64,000 nucleotides of DNA from Pseudomonas oryzagri (GTDB lineage: Bacteria; Pseudomonadota; Gammaproteobacteria; Pseudomonadales; Pseudomonadaceae), in NCBI RefSeq assembly GCF_020831405.1, contig NZ_JAJHPU010000043.1, positions 434,001 to 498,000 of the forward strand. Reading direction: 5' to 3'. Position 1 is the stretch's first letter, and each line of letters opens with the position of its first letter. Both the position numbers and the translations under genes were made by a program. The notes below the pieces were generated by a model. The model worked only from the letters and a program-made list of their open reading frames with translations. It did no database searches and was not told the origin of the DNA. Positions 8,547 through 18,265 of this stretch are shown here, piece by piece.

Positions 8547-10208
8547 ATGTCCAAATCCCCGGCCATCGTCATCCTCGGCCCCTCCGCGCTGGCCACCGCT
8601 CGACGCCTGCAGGACCTCTATCCGCAGGCCGCGATCCACGGCCTGCGCGCGCGGATCGACGACGTCGAGCAGCCCTACGACGACTTCGGCGCCACCCTGC
8701 GTGCGCTCTACCGGGACGGCACGCCGATCATCGCCCTGTGTGCCGCCGGCATCGTCATCCGCAGCTTGGCGCCGCTGCTCGCCGAGAAGGGCGCCGAGCC
8801 GCCGGTGCTGGCGGTGGCCGAGGACGGCAGCGCCGTGGTGCCGCTGCTCGGCGGCCTGGCCGGGGTGAACGTGCTGGCCCGCGAGATCGCCGCGCTGCTC
8901 GCGGTGGCGCCGGCGATCACCACCAGCGGCGAGCTGCGCTTCGGCACCTGCGTGCTCAACCCGCCGCCCGGCTACGTGCTGGCCGACCTGGAGCAGGGCA
9001 AGCGGCTGGTCAGCGATCTGCTCGGCGGCCAGCCGGTGCGCGTCGAGGGCGAGGCGCCCTGGCTGGACGCGGCGCGCCTGCCGCTGGACGAAGCAGCCGA
9101 GCGGCGCATCCGCATCAGCCCGCAGCGCCAGGGCGGCGCCGACGAACTGCTGATCCACCCGCGCCTGGTGCTGGCCCGCTGCAGCGCGGAAGAGGGCGAT
9201 CTGCCCGCCGCCGTGCGCGCCGCGCTGCAGCGCGTGGATCTGGCCGAGGCGGCGCTGGCCGCCGTGCTGGCCGATCCGGCCGACCTCGGCAATGCGCGCC
9301 TGGCCGCCGCGGCGGCCGAGCTGGGCGTGCCGCTGCGCTTCTTCCCTGCCGACGCCGCGCTGCCGCCGGCCTGCTTCGAGGCGCCGGGCCTCAGCCTGCA
9401 CCTCGCCGACAGTCCCGCCCAGGCCGCCGCCATCGGCCAGCCGCGCGGTCGGCTCAGCGTGGTCGGCCTCGGCCCCGGCGCCAGTGAGCTGATGGCCCCG
9501 GCCGTGCGCCACGCGCTGGATACGGCCGAGGACGTGCTCGGCTACGACACCTACGTCAACATGGCCGGCCCGTTCCGCGCCGATCAGGTGCTGCACGGCA
9601 GCGACAACCGCGAGGAACTGCAGCGCGCCGCCCACGCCTTCGAACTGGCCGCGCAGGGACGCCGGGTGGTCATGGTCTCCTCCGGCGACCCCGGCGTGTT
9701 CGCCATGGCCGCCGCGGTGCTCGAAGCGCTGGAAGCCTCCAGCGACCCGCGCTGGCACGCCGTGGAGTTGGAAGTGCTGCCCGGCATCTCCGCCGCCCTG
9801 GCCACCGCCGCCAAGGCCGGCGCGCCGCTCGGACACGACTTCTGCCTGCTGTCGCTGTCGGACAATCTCAAACCCTGGACGGTGATCGAGAAACGCCTCG
9901 ACCACGCCGCCGCCGCCGATCTGGCCATGGCCTTCTACAACCCGATCTCCAAGGCCCGCCCCTGGCAACTCGGCCGCGCGCTGGACATCGTCCGCCAGCA
10001 CCGCACCCCGCAAACCCTGGTGGTCCTCGGCCGCGACATCGGCCGCCCGGCCGAAAGCCTGCGCGTGCTGACCCTCGGCGAGCTGAGTCCGGAGTTGGTG
10101 GACATGCGCACCCTGGTGATCATCGGCTCCAGCCAGACCCGCCGTTTCCCCCGCGCCGGGGGCGGGGAGTGGGTGTATACGCCGCGGTGGTATCCGCAGG
10201 AGGGGTGA
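8547..10208 (+). CDS. cobJ: CbiG-CobJ fusion: precorrin-3B C17-methyltransferase with N-terminal CbiG region
   Basis: A 553-residue two-part protein. Residues ~1-285 are CbiG-like: the N domain has IIALCAAGIVIRSLAPLL and GGLAGVNVLAREIA, and residues ~205-275 resemble the CbiG C-terminal (CobE) domain but lack its GCRRG motif. Residues ~302-553 are a tetrapyrrole methylase (LSVVGLGPGASELM, VSSGDPGVFAMA, MAFYNPISKARPWQLG), the CobJ ring-contraction methyltransferase acting on precorrin-3B. Such fusions are known in pseudomonads. It is downstream of cobI across ~300 bp of repeats and probably shares the riboswitch-controlled transcript. A separate cobE gene occurs at 31.25 kb. Confidence 0.95.
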   Translation: MSKSPAIVILGPSALATARRLQDLYPQAAIHGLRARIDDVEQPYDDFGATLRALYRDGTPIIALCAAGIVIRSLAPLLAEKGAEPPVLAVAEDGSAVVPLLGGLAGVNVLAREIAALLAVAPAITTSGELRFGTCVLNPPPGYVLADLEQGKRLVSDLLGGQPVRVEGEAPWLDAARLPLDEAAERRIRISPQRQGGADELLIHPRLVLARCSAEEGDLPAAVRAALQRVDLAEAALAAVLADPADLGNARLAAAAAELGVPLRFFPADAALPPACFEAPGLSLHLADSPAQAAAIGQPRGRLSVVGLGPGASELMAPAVRHALDTAEDVLGYDTYVNMAGPFRADQVLHGSDNREELQRAAHAFELAAQGRRVVMVSSGDPGVFAMAAAVLEALEASSDPRWHAVELEVLPGISAALATAAKAGAPLGHDFCLLSLSDNLKPWTVIEKRLDHAAAADLAMAFYNPISKARPWQLGRALDIVRQHRTPQTLVVLGRDIGRPAESLRVLTLGELSPELVDMRTLVIIGSSQTRRFPRAGGGEWVYTPRWYPQEG

Positions 10209-10260
10209 GGGTGAGGCCCGGTTGCTAGGTGGTGGTGCGACGGGCGCCTTATCGCAGGGA

Positions 10261-10280
10261 GAGCATCCGATCGGATGCTC
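10261..10280. repeat. Perfect 20 bp palindrome in the cobJ 3' intergenic region
   Basis: GAGCATCCGATCGGATGCTC is perfectly self-complementary. It lies in the ~215 bp gap between cobJ and the converging acidic-protein gene, which otherwise holds no recognisable feature. There is no T-run, so it is not a standard terminator; it could be a small repeat or a protein site. Confidence 0.5.
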
Positions 10281-10425
10281 CGGGCTTGGCGCCTGCGAGC
10301 GTTAGGCTACCCAGCCCTGTCCGCTAGGGCGGCTGGAATCGACCAGAAGCAGCCAGAGGGCAGACGCTGCGCCAGGACCGCTCCCGGTCGAACGGACTCG
10401 CCAACAGTAGCTGCCCGGCGCGCGG

Positions 10426-10923
10426 CTAAACCCGGGCGCTCGAGGTGCCGCGAGCGTACTTCTTCTGCAGGATCATCGACGCTTCGTTGTAGGCAGTCTG
10501 GAAGGCGTCGCCGCCGATCCACTTCACTGCCGTGTCTTCGTCTTCATCGTGGAAGATCCCGCGATAGACGATCAACAGGCCCATCATGAAGTCGATGGCA
10601 GCGTCTTCCTCTTCCTCAGCGACGACCAGCTCCAACACCGGGTACTGCAGGAACACCAGGCACATCGCCAGCAGGCTGATGCCTTCGCCGACCTTCATCG
10701 CCTGGAACAGGTCGTCGAAGTGCGCCGGATCGAAACCGTTCTCTTCGATGTCCTTGAAGTCGAAGGTGCTCAGGTCGATATCGACATCATCGAATGGCTC
10801 GTTGACCAGCGGATTGGCCAGCAGCGGATGCAAGACATTGGCCTTGGCTTTGCCCGAACGGTTCTGCTTGGCCTTGGCTTTCGCCCGCTGGGCACGTTTT
10901 TGCTGTTTATCCGGGGAGGCCAT
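10426..10923 (-). CDS. Conserved hypothetical acidic protein with basic N-terminus
   Basis: A 165-residue protein I cannot assign. The first ~35 residues are strongly basic and Ala/Lys/Gln-rich (QQKRAQRAKAKAKQNRSGKA), suggesting nucleic-acid or membrane-surface contact. The rest is acidic and helical, with a hydrophobic segment SLLAMCLVFLQYPVLELVV and a run of Glu/Asp after it. The start is taken at MASPDKQQ, which has AAGGA about 10 nt upstream; in-frame ATGs 30 and 36 nt further upstream (MAASNKEL, MNMAAS) are alternatives. It converges on cobJ and lies downstream of norR on the same strand without obvious coupling. Confidence 0.7.
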   Translation of the reverse strand: MASPDKQQKRAQRAKAKAKQNRSGKAKANVLHPLLANPLVNEPFDDVDIDLSTFDFKDIEENGFDPAHFDDLFQAMKVGEGISLLAMCLVFLQYPVLELVVAEEEEDAAIDFMMGLLIVYRGIFHDEDEDTAVKWIGGDAFQTAYNEASMILQKKYARGTSSARV

Positions 10924-11090
10924 GGAGGCGAGTTCCTTGTTCGATGCAGCCATGTTCATGGCTCGGGGTAATCGGGCACAAATTGTATTGAGTCTTGGCC
11001 AGGTTCGTCGGCCAAGGGGGCGGATTTTTGTGCTCCCAACGGTGCTTTCGACCAGAGGCAGCCCTTTGCTCAACGGATTCCCCCGTCGAC

Positions 11091-12620
<1,530 letters not shown>

Positions 12621-12624
12621 TTCG

Positions 12625-12662
12625 GGTATCCATGACCTGATCTGTATCGGGTAATTTATACC
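12625..12662 (+). promoter_or_regulatory. Two NorR-type enhancer sites (GGT-N7-ACC)
   Basis: GGTATCCATGACC (12625-12637) and GGTAATTTATACC (12650-12662) both fit the GGT-N7-ACC core reported for NorR in Ralstonia. Their centres are 25 bp apart and they lie ~45 bp upstream of a sigma-54 promoter, right next to the norR start codon, so they could also mediate autoregulation. Confidence 0.75.
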
Positions 12663-12703
12663 GCTGCGGCGCGCAAACCCTTGATTTCCGTCAGGTTTGA
12701 GCA

Positions 12704-12719
12704 TGGCACGGGGCTTGCG
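12704..12719 (+). promoter_or_regulatory. Sigma-54 (RpoN) promoter for ytfE-norB
   Basis: TGGCACGGGGCTTGCG matches the -24/-12 consensus (TGGCAC-N5-TTGC) with the invariant GG and GC correctly spaced. Transcription would start ~12 bp downstream, inside the short leader before the ytfE ATG, which is preceded by AAAGGAG. Confidence 0.88.
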
Positions 12720-12758
12720 ATGGAGATGGCAGACCAACACGCCTGAAAGGAGTCCTTC

Positions 12759-13442
12759 ATGGCCAGCCAATTGCTCGACAAAACCCTCGGCGACATCGCC
12801 TGCAGCATCCCCGGCGCCACCCGCGTGTTCCACGAATTCCATCTCGACTTCTGCTGCGGCGGCCAGAAAACCCTGCGCGAGGCGGCGCTGGCGCGCGGCG
12901 TCGACGCCGAGCGCGTAGAGCAGCGCCTGCTCTCCCTCAGCGGCGAGGACGACCGGGAGATAGACTGGCGCCAGGTGCCGCCGGAGCGCCTGATCGAGCA
13001 TCTCCTGCAGCGCTACCACGCGGTGCACCGCGAGCAATTGCCGGAGCTGATCCGTCTCGCCGGGCGGGTCGAGCAGGTCCACAGCGACCGCGAGCACTGC
13101 CCGCTGGGGCTGACCGAGCTGCTGATCGACATGCAGCAGGAGCTGGAAAGCCACATGCAGAAGGAGGAGCAGATCCTCTTCCCGATGATCCAGCGCGGCG
13201 GCGGCAGGATGGCCGGCGGCCCCATCTCGGTGATGCGCTTCGAGCACGACCAGCACGGCGAAACCCTGGAGCGCATCGTCGAGCTGACCGACGACATGCA
13301 GCCGCCGGCCAACGCCTGCAACACCTGGCGCGCGCTGTACCGCGGCCTGGACGAGCTGCGCTGCGACCTGATGCAGCACATCCACCTGGAAAACAACCTG
13401 CTGTTCCCGCGCGCCCTCGGCGAAGAGGTGCAGCATGGGTGA
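12759..13442 (+). CDS. ytfE: Di-iron Fe-S cluster repair protein YtfE/DnrN (RIC)
   Basis: RIC proteins repair nitrosatively damaged Fe-S clusters and help dispose of NO. The 227-residue product has the N-terminal ScdA/RIC motif GATRVFHEFHLDFCCGGQKTL. A C-terminal haemerythrin-like domain follows, with histidines and carboxylates spaced for a di-iron site (ERYHAVHRE-like RYHAVHREQLPE, ESHMQKEEQILFPM, FEHDQHGE, HIHLENNLLFPRA). It is the first gene after the NorR/sigma-54 control region and overlaps norB by 8 bp, so the two are co-expressed. Known as dnrN in denitrifiers. Confidence 0.94.
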   Translation: MASQLLDKTLGDIACSIPGATRVFHEFHLDFCCGGQKTLREAALARGVDAERVEQRLLSLSGEDDREIDWRQVPPERLIEHLLQRYHAVHREQLPELIRLAGRVEQVHSDREHCPLGLTELLIDMQQELESHMQKEEQILFPMIQRGGGRMAGGPISVMRFEHDQHGETLERIVELTDDMQPPANACNTWRALYRGLDELRCDLMQHIHLENNLLFPRALGEEVQHG

Positions 13443-15714
13443 GTACCGCAAACTCTGGTGGACGCTGATAGCCGTACTCGGCGTGACCTTCTGCCTGCTC
13501 GGCTGGTTCGGCCGCGAGGTGTATCGCCAGGCGCCGCCGATTCCGCAACAGGTGCAGAACGCCGACGGCCGCCCGCTGTTCACCGGCGATGACATCCTCG
13601 ATGGCCAGACCGCCTGGCAGAGCGTCGGTGGCATGCAGCTTGGCTCGATCTGGGGCCATGGTGCCTACCAAGCGCCGGACTGGACCGCCGACTGGCTGCA
13701 CCGTGAACTGACGACCTGGCTCGACCTGGCCGCCCAGCAGGAATATGGCAAGCCCTTTGCCGAGGTGGACGAAGACCACCAGGCGCTGCTGCGCCAGCAA
13801 CTCAAGCGCGAGTACCGCGGCAACCAGGTGCAGGGCGAGGTGCTGGTACTCAGCGAGCGGCGCATCGCCGCCATCGCGCAGACCGCCAGCTACTACGACG
13901 CGCTGTTCGGCAACGACCCGGCGCTGCAGGGCAGCCGCAAGAGCTTCGCCATGAAGGAGAACACCCTGCCCGACGCCGCGCGGCGCGAGCAGCTGACCCG
14001 GTTCTTCTTCTGGACCGCCTGGGTGGCCGCCACCGAGCGCCCCGGCAGCGAGGCGACCTACAGCAACAACTGGCCGCACGAGCCGCTGATCGACAACCAG
14101 CCGACCGCGGAGAACCTGATGTGGTCGGTCGCCAGCGTGGTCCTGCTGATCGCCGGCGTCGGCTTCCTGGTCTGGGCGTGGGCCTTCCTGCGCGGTCGCG
14201 AGGAGGACGAACCGGCGGCGCCGGCCCACGATCCGCTGAGTCTGGTGGCGCTGACGCCGTCGCAGAAGGCGCTGGGCAAGTACCTGCTGCTGGTGGTCGG
14301 CCTGTTCGCCTTCCAGGTGCTGCTCGGCGGCGCCACGGCGCACTACACGGTGGAAGGCCAGGACTTCTATGGCTTCCCACTGTCGCAGTGGTTCCCCTAT
14401 TCGCTGCTGCGCACCTGGCACATCCAGAGCGCGCTGTTCTGGATCGCCACCGGCTTCCTCACCGCCGGCCTGTTCCTCGCGCCGCTGATCAACGGCGGCA
14501 AGGACCCGAAATTCCAGAAGCTCGGTGTCGATGTGCTGTTCTGGGCGCTGGTGGCGGTGGTGGTCGGCTCCTTCGTCGGCAACTACCTGGCGATCGCCCA
14601 GGTCATGCCGCCCGAGTGGAACTTCTGGCTCGGCCACCAGGGCTACGAATACGTCGACCTCGGCCGCCTGTGGCAGATCGGCAAGTTCGCCGGCGTGGCC
14701 TTCTGGCTGCTGCTGATGCTGCGCGGCATCCTGCCGGCCTTCCGCCAGCCCGGCGACAAGAACCTGCTGGCCCTGCTGTCCGCCTCGGTGATCGCCATCG
14801 GCCTGTTCTACGGCGCCGGCTTCGCCTACGGCCAGCGCACCCACCTGTCGGTGATGGAGTACTGGCGCTGGTGGGTGGTCCATCTGTGGGTCGAAGGCTT
14901 CTTCGAGGTATTCGCCACCACCGCCCTGGCCTTCATCTTCTCCAGCATGGGCCTGGTGTCCAGGCGCATGGCCACCACCGCCAGCCTGGCGTCGGCCTCG
15001 CTGTTCATGCTCGGCGGCGTGCCCGGTACCTTCCACCACCTATACTTCGCCGGCACCACCACGCCGGTGATGGCGGTCGGCGCCACCTTCAGCGCCCTGG
15101 AAGTGGTGCCGCTGATCGTGCTCGGCTACGAGGCCTGGGAACACTGGCGCCTGAAGAGCCGCGCGGTGTGGATGGAGCGGGTCAAGTGGCCGCTGATGTG
15201 CTTCGTCGCCGTGGCCTTCTGGAACATGCTCGGCGCCGGCGTATTCGGCTTCATGATCAACCCGCCGATCTCGCTGTACTACGTGCAGGGCCTCAACACC
15301 ACGCCGGTGCATGCCCATGCCGCGCTGTTCGGGGTCTACGGCTTCCTCGCCCTGGGCTTCACCCTGCTGGTGCTGCGCTACATCCGCCCGCAGCTGCAGT
15401 TCAACGAGGGACTGATGAAGGTCGCCTTCTGGTGGCTCAACGGCGGCCTGGTGCTGATGATCGCCACCAGCCTGCTGCCCATCGGCATCATCCAGTTCCA
15501 CGCCAGCGTCAGCCAAGGCCTGTGGTACGCCCGCAGCGAAGCCTTCATGCAGCAGGACCTGCTGCAGACCCTGCGCTGGGTGCGCACCTTCGGCGACGTG
15601 GTGTTCATCGTTGGCGCCCTGGCCATGGCTTGGCAGGTGGTCAGCGGGTTCTTCTCGCCCAGCGGCGAGAGCGTGCCGCAGCGCGGGGAGGCGGGGGCTG
15701 CATCGGCTAGTTGA
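13435..15714 (+). CDS. norB: Quinol-dependent nitric oxide reductase (qNor)
   Basis: This single-subunit reductase converts 2 NO to N2O at the inner membrane using quinol. The 759 residues are typical of qNor. There is one N-terminal membrane helix (LIAVLGVTFCLLGWF), a ~190-residue periplasmic domain characteristic of the quinol type, then a 12-14-helix haem-copper-oxidase-like core. Metal-ligand segments include LRTWHIQSALFW, VVHLWVEGFFEVF, GTFHHLYFAG and VHAHAALFGVYG. There is no norC next to it, consistent with the quinol-type enzyme. It is co-transcribed with ytfE under NorR control; a strong terminator follows. Confidence 0.95.
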   Translation: MGEYRKLWWTLIAVLGVTFCLLGWFGREVYRQAPPIPQQVQNADGRPLFTGDDILDGQTAWQSVGGMQLGSIWGHGAYQAPDWTADWLHRELTTWLDLAAQQEYGKPFAEVDEDHQALLRQQLKREYRGNQVQGEVLVLSERRIAAIAQTASYYDALFGNDPALQGSRKSFAMKENTLPDAARREQLTRFFFWTAWVAATERPGSEATYSNNWPHEPLIDNQPTAENLMWSVASVVLLIAGVGFLVWAWAFLRGREEDEPAAPAHDPLSLVALTPSQKALGKYLLLVVGLFAFQVLLGGATAHYTVEGQDFYGFPLSQWFPYSLLRTWHIQSALFWIATGFLTAGLFLAPLINGGKDPKFQKLGVDVLFWALVAVVVGSFVGNYLAIAQVMPPEWNFWLGHQGYEYVDLGRLWQIGKFAGVAFWLLLMLRGILPAFRQPGDKNLLALLSASVIAIGLFYGAGFAYGQRTHLSVMEYWRWWVVHLWVEGFFEVFATTALAFIFSSMGLVSRRMATTASLASASLFMLGGVPGTFHHLYFAGTTTPVMAVGATFSALEVVPLIVLGYEAWEHWRLKSRAVWMERVKWPLMCFVAVAFWNMLGAGVFGFMINPPISLYYVQGLNTTPVHAHAALFGVYGFLALGFTLLVLRYIRPQLQFNEGLMKVAFWWLNGGLVLMIATSLLPIGIIQFHASVSQGLWYARSEAFMQQDLLQTLRWVRTFGDVVFIVGALAMAWQVVSGFFSPSGESVPQRGEAGAASAS

Positions 15715-15736
15715 TGGGGTGTAGGTGGATTGGCTG

Positions 15737-15772
15737 GACTCGGCCCGCGTTGTGCGGGTTGAGTCATTTTTA
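15737..15772 (+). terminator. Intrinsic terminator after norB
   Basis: A GACTC/GAGTC and CCCGC/GCGGG nested stem with a 5 nt loop, followed by ATTTTT, 23 bp after the norB stop. Confidence 0.85.
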
Positions 15773-15819
15773 CCGCCGCGCCGTACCGTTCGATAGAAGT
15801 TTTCAGCGCCCAGAAAACG

Positions 15820-15850
15820 AAAAAGCCCTGAAGACCAAGGCCCTCAGGGG
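15820..15850 (-). terminator. Terminator of the lost tRNA-Ser gene
   Basis: On the minus strand CCCTGA and TCAGGG pair across a ~12 nt loop and are followed by GCTTTTT. It lies just downstream of the orphan tRNA-Ser 3' end, as expected for the native tRNA terminator left behind when an element integrated. Confidence 0.7.
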
Positions 15851-15860
15851 GGCGTGAAAG

Positions 15861-15885
15861 TGGCGGTGAAGGAGGGATTCGAACC
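15861..15885 (-). pseudogene. Orphan 3' end of a tRNA-Ser gene (attachment-site half)
   Basis: Minus-strand GGTTCGAATCCCTCCTTCACCGCCA has a T-loop, T-stem 3' strand, a CTTCACC acceptor strand, discriminator G and CCA, exactly as the 3' end of a tRNA-Ser. The 5' neighbour is not tRNA-like and cannot complete the T-stem. No tRNA body occurs within the AT-rich island or at its far end, so this is a leftover att half, not a functional tRNA. The particular Ser isoacceptor cannot be decided from this fragment. Confidence 0.8.
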
Positions 15886-16045
15886 TACTTTTGCCGTTCC
15901 GTATCGTCTCAAACCCGCTCAATCTATGGCCTCGGCGCCCTCCTTCCTCTCAATGTGTAGCTATCCGGCTCAGTGATTTTGACGCATTTTAGACACATGC
16001 CACCCCTTGGCCTACACAAGATTACAGCACCCAATTAGCAGAACA

Positions 16046-16780
16046 TTACTGAGCCTTAATCAAAGATTTCATAGCATCCAACGCCTCCTTATTGGCTTCT
16101 CGATCAAAAAAGCCCAGCCCTCTAGGCTGCTCTAGTATTCTCCAGCCGCTATAGGCCTCCATCATAAAAAGCAAGAATTGGGCTTTTGTGGGAATTATAA
16201 GGCTTATCATGTCAACATATCGCGCTCGCTCTTGCTCTGGACAGATGTCGACAGTCAATTTAAATAGGGCGCAGAACGATCTTACCAAAGAATAAATGCA
16301 TTCATGATTGCTCTGATCAATTTCATTTATCAGCTTATCAAAATCATTTTTACTGCGCTCGGCAGATAGTAGCCTTTCCTGTAAGTAAGTTACTGCCTCC
16401 CCGCTCTTTAAAAGAGTCCCATCTAATCCAGGCAGCGAGAACGACTTGTATTCATCAATTGCAACCTGAGCAAAGGTCAACAACGAACTTTCATATGATC
16501 GAAGAGCTTCGTTTCTTCTGGCTTCTGCGAGATCATTTCGAGCCTCATCAGCCTCAGACTTTGCAATCTCTATTTGTTTTTCTTGGAAGCTCAAGCTCTT
16601 TATCAAAAGATAAATCGTTATAAAATTTAGGAGTGGGTTTAAGACTCCGCCCGTGTAGTCACCAAAAACCCCCCATTCCCCAGGGTCTTTTGAGAGCGCC
16701 CCGCCAAAATTGCCGTAGTATACAGTCCACACTAAGGCTAGAAGTGCTGCAGCCAAAATAACCGGACTAAACTTTTTCAT
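16046..16780 (-). CDS. PutAbiC-like predicted phage abortive-infection membrane protein
   Basis: The 244-residue protein has two N-terminal membrane helices (roughly residues 6-22 and 46-62) separated by the motif WGVFGDYTGGVLNPLLNF. A charged coiled-coil (EKQIEIAKSEADEARND onward) and a helical C-terminal domain follow. This two-helix, G-D-x-x-G-G-x-L-N-P, coiled-coil layout is that of the 'putative phage abortive infection' (PutAbiC) family; the mechanism is unknown. Its ATG lies inside the end of the upstream gene (14 nt overlap; a GTG 6 nt further upstream is an alternative), so the two are coupled. It sits at the edge of a prophage remnant, a common place for defence cargo. Confidence 0.7.
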   Translation of the reverse strand: MKKFSPVILAAALLALVWTVYYGNFGGALSKDPGEWGVFGDYTGGVLNPLLNFITIYLLIKSLSFQEKQIEIAKSEADEARNDLAEARRNEALRSYESSLLTFAQVAIDEYKSFSLPGLDGTLLKSGEAVTYLQERLLSAERSKNDFDKLINEIDQSNHECIYSLVRSFCALFKLTVDICPEQERARYVDMISLIIPTKAQFLLFMMEAYSGWRILEQPRGLGFFDREANKEALDAMKSLIKAQ

Positions 16781-17594
16781 AAACACGATGCAGTATGTAG
16801 TGTTTTACGCGCCCATCATATGAGCGTATCTCTGTCACGTCCGCTTGAACAGGCAAAAACAAATCGTTTACAACCCCAGTTAGGCTGCTGGCGAGAAAGT
16901 TCATTTCCTTCTTGGTGATCTGAGGCTGCCCCTTAACCACTTTAGGCGAAAAACTAATTGATTCTGCATCATGCCGATCAATAAAACGCCCAGTACAACG
17001 CCGGCCATTGAAACGACTTACTGCAACAGTTATCGTTTTTTCTTTGGGGTCTTTAATGTCCTCAGTCATATACTTATGACTCAGGCTATCAAATATAACC
17101 ATTTTGGTTTGTGCTTTTTTGAGGGTTACCTTGTACCCCTGCCCGCTAACAGGGTGGTGAATCCGCACAAGAGGCCTATATAAGCGATCTAGCAACTTAT
17201 CCAGATCATCCATATTATTTAGCCACTTCATTGTTTTGCGGCGCTCTGATTTAGTAGTCCCTCCCATAGGGATTCCTAGAAGTAGCGTTAGGGTCTCAAT
17301 GAAGGCGGGAATTCCCATGGTGGTGAGGGCGCTTACTGCCATCGCATCGGTAAACTCAATTTCGAACTTCTGCCGAAAAGACCCTGGCGATGAATTTTTG
17401 AAGTTAAGACCAAAGCCTTTAACTGAAGGTGTTTGCGTAACCACCTCATCGTGAATTATCGCGTGAGTAGCAATGGCTATCGCTTCGGCTGCACCACCCA
17501 TAGAGTCGGTCCCATAATAAAAATCCAACTCACTAAACTTGCTTTCGCCGCTCTCATAATAAAGCTCGAGTGGTATTTTTACACTTCCCTGCAT
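16767..17594 (-). CDS. Unknown 275-residue partner of the PutAbiC-like protein
   Basis: I do not recognise a family. The start is the ATG of MQGSVKIPLELYYESG, with GAGGA 6-7 nt upstream; a TTG 12 nt further upstream is less likely. The N-terminal ~110 residues look alpha/beta with a hydrophobic stretch (MAVSALTTMGIPAFIETLTL). The rest is basic and mixed, with KEKTITVAVSRFNGRRCTGRF near residue 195. No signal peptide is seen. The stop overlaps the start of the PutAbiC-like gene, so the two probably act together as a defence module; this is inference from overlap and island context. Codon usage is AT-rich, unlike the flanking chromosome. Confidence 0.65.
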   Translation of the reverse strand: MQGSVKIPLELYYESGESKFSELDFYYGTDSMGGAAEAIAIATHAIIHDEVVTQTPSVKGFGLNFKNSSPGSFRQKFEIEFTDAMAVSALTTMGIPAFIETLTLLLGIPMGGTTKSERRKTMKWLNNMDDLDKLLDRLYRPLVRIHHPVSGQGYKVTLKKAQTKMVIFDSLSHKYMTEDIKDPKEKTITVAVSRFNGRRCTGRFIDRHDAESISFSPKVVKGQPQITKKEMNFLASSLTGVVNDLFLPVQADVTEIRSYDGRVKHYILHRVYEKV

Positions 17595-17666
17595 GACAAT
17601 CCTCAAACATACTTCTTGGTAATAATTTCCGTGCGAACTAGCGCCTGACTACATTTTGAGTGATCG

Positions 17667-17910
17667 CTATTCTGCGCTCTGATTGGGCTGGCTTGAACTT
17701 TCTTCATCATGGTCTGGGCTAATCTGTCCAATATCTGGAATTACCTCTTCAGTGAGTAGCCACCATCGATAATGCGGGAAAAGACGGCCTAATATTTCTA
17801 TTTCGTTTGCGCCTAGTCGAGATCGGAGACGGTTAATGTTTTGCCAGCGTATAGTCGATTCCCCCTGCCTCAGCTAGCAGTTTGATGCTTGCCGGCTCTG
17901 TCAATAGCAT
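17667..17910 (-). pseudogene. Frameshifted phage-type repressor / DNA-binding protein
   Basis: From the ATG the frame reads MLLTEPASIKLLAEAGGIDY and soon stops. One base later the frame continues RLRSRLGANEIEILGRLF, then YRWWLLTEEVIPDIGQ and a stop. Together the pieces make one ~80-residue protein of the type found as small repressors in Pseudomonas prophages. The total length (244 nt) is not a multiple of three, consistent with one indel at the TATACGCTGG junction. It is divergent from the small helix-turn-helix gene, the normal layout of a lysogeny switch. A sequencing error cannot be excluded. Confidence 0.6.
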
Positions 17911-18049
17911 GGCTCTATTGCTTTTCTATTATTTAATAGAGGAATTCCATCGTTGCGCTCTGTACATACATCACAATGGGTGTCCTCTGCGCATAGGTAT
18001 ATATTACATATCCAGTCCTGATAATGCCTCAAATAGTGACGTAACGAGC

Positions 18050-18265
18050 ATGGAACTGAAAGAGCTGAAGTCCGCCAAGCTAGTAGGGCCACAACAGGAT
18101 CTAGAGCCCATAGAGAAATGGGCAGACCGCAACGGCGTTACCTATGGCACTGCCCGCGCCTGGGTCTATCGGGGCGTATTACCTTCGGTGAAGCTGGGCA
18201 AGCTGCGGATGGGGAACCGCGCTTTGTTACGCACTTGGCTACTTGAGCAAGAGTCGACCTCATGA
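18050..18265 (+). CDS. Small helix-turn-helix protein (excisionase/Cro-like)
   Basis: A 71-residue protein. After ~17 residues it has EKWADRNGVTYGTARAWVYR followed by GVLPSVKLGKLRMGN, the winged-helix arrangement of phage and plasmid excisionase-like or AlpA-like DNA-binding proteins. The start is the ATG of MELKELKSAK. The frame is open upstream but that part is AT-rich and not protein-like. It lies opposite the broken repressor and its stop overlaps the start of the truncated Arc-like gene (ATGA). Likely the surviving early gene of the prophage remnant. Confidence 0.7.
   Translation: MELKELKSAKLVGPQQDLEPIEKWADRNGVTYGTARAWVYRGVLPSVKLGKLRMGNRALLRTWLLEQESTS

Noticed and set aside
10994-11016. 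Terminator downstream of norR (CTTGGCC/GGCCAAG hairpin)
   Set aside because: The stem is good but on the norR strand no T-run follows, so I do not list it as a terminator.
15861-15960. Functional tRNA-Ser gene
   Set aside because: Only the T-loop to CCA end is present; the upstream sequence cannot form the T-stem, anticodon arm or acceptor 5' strand.
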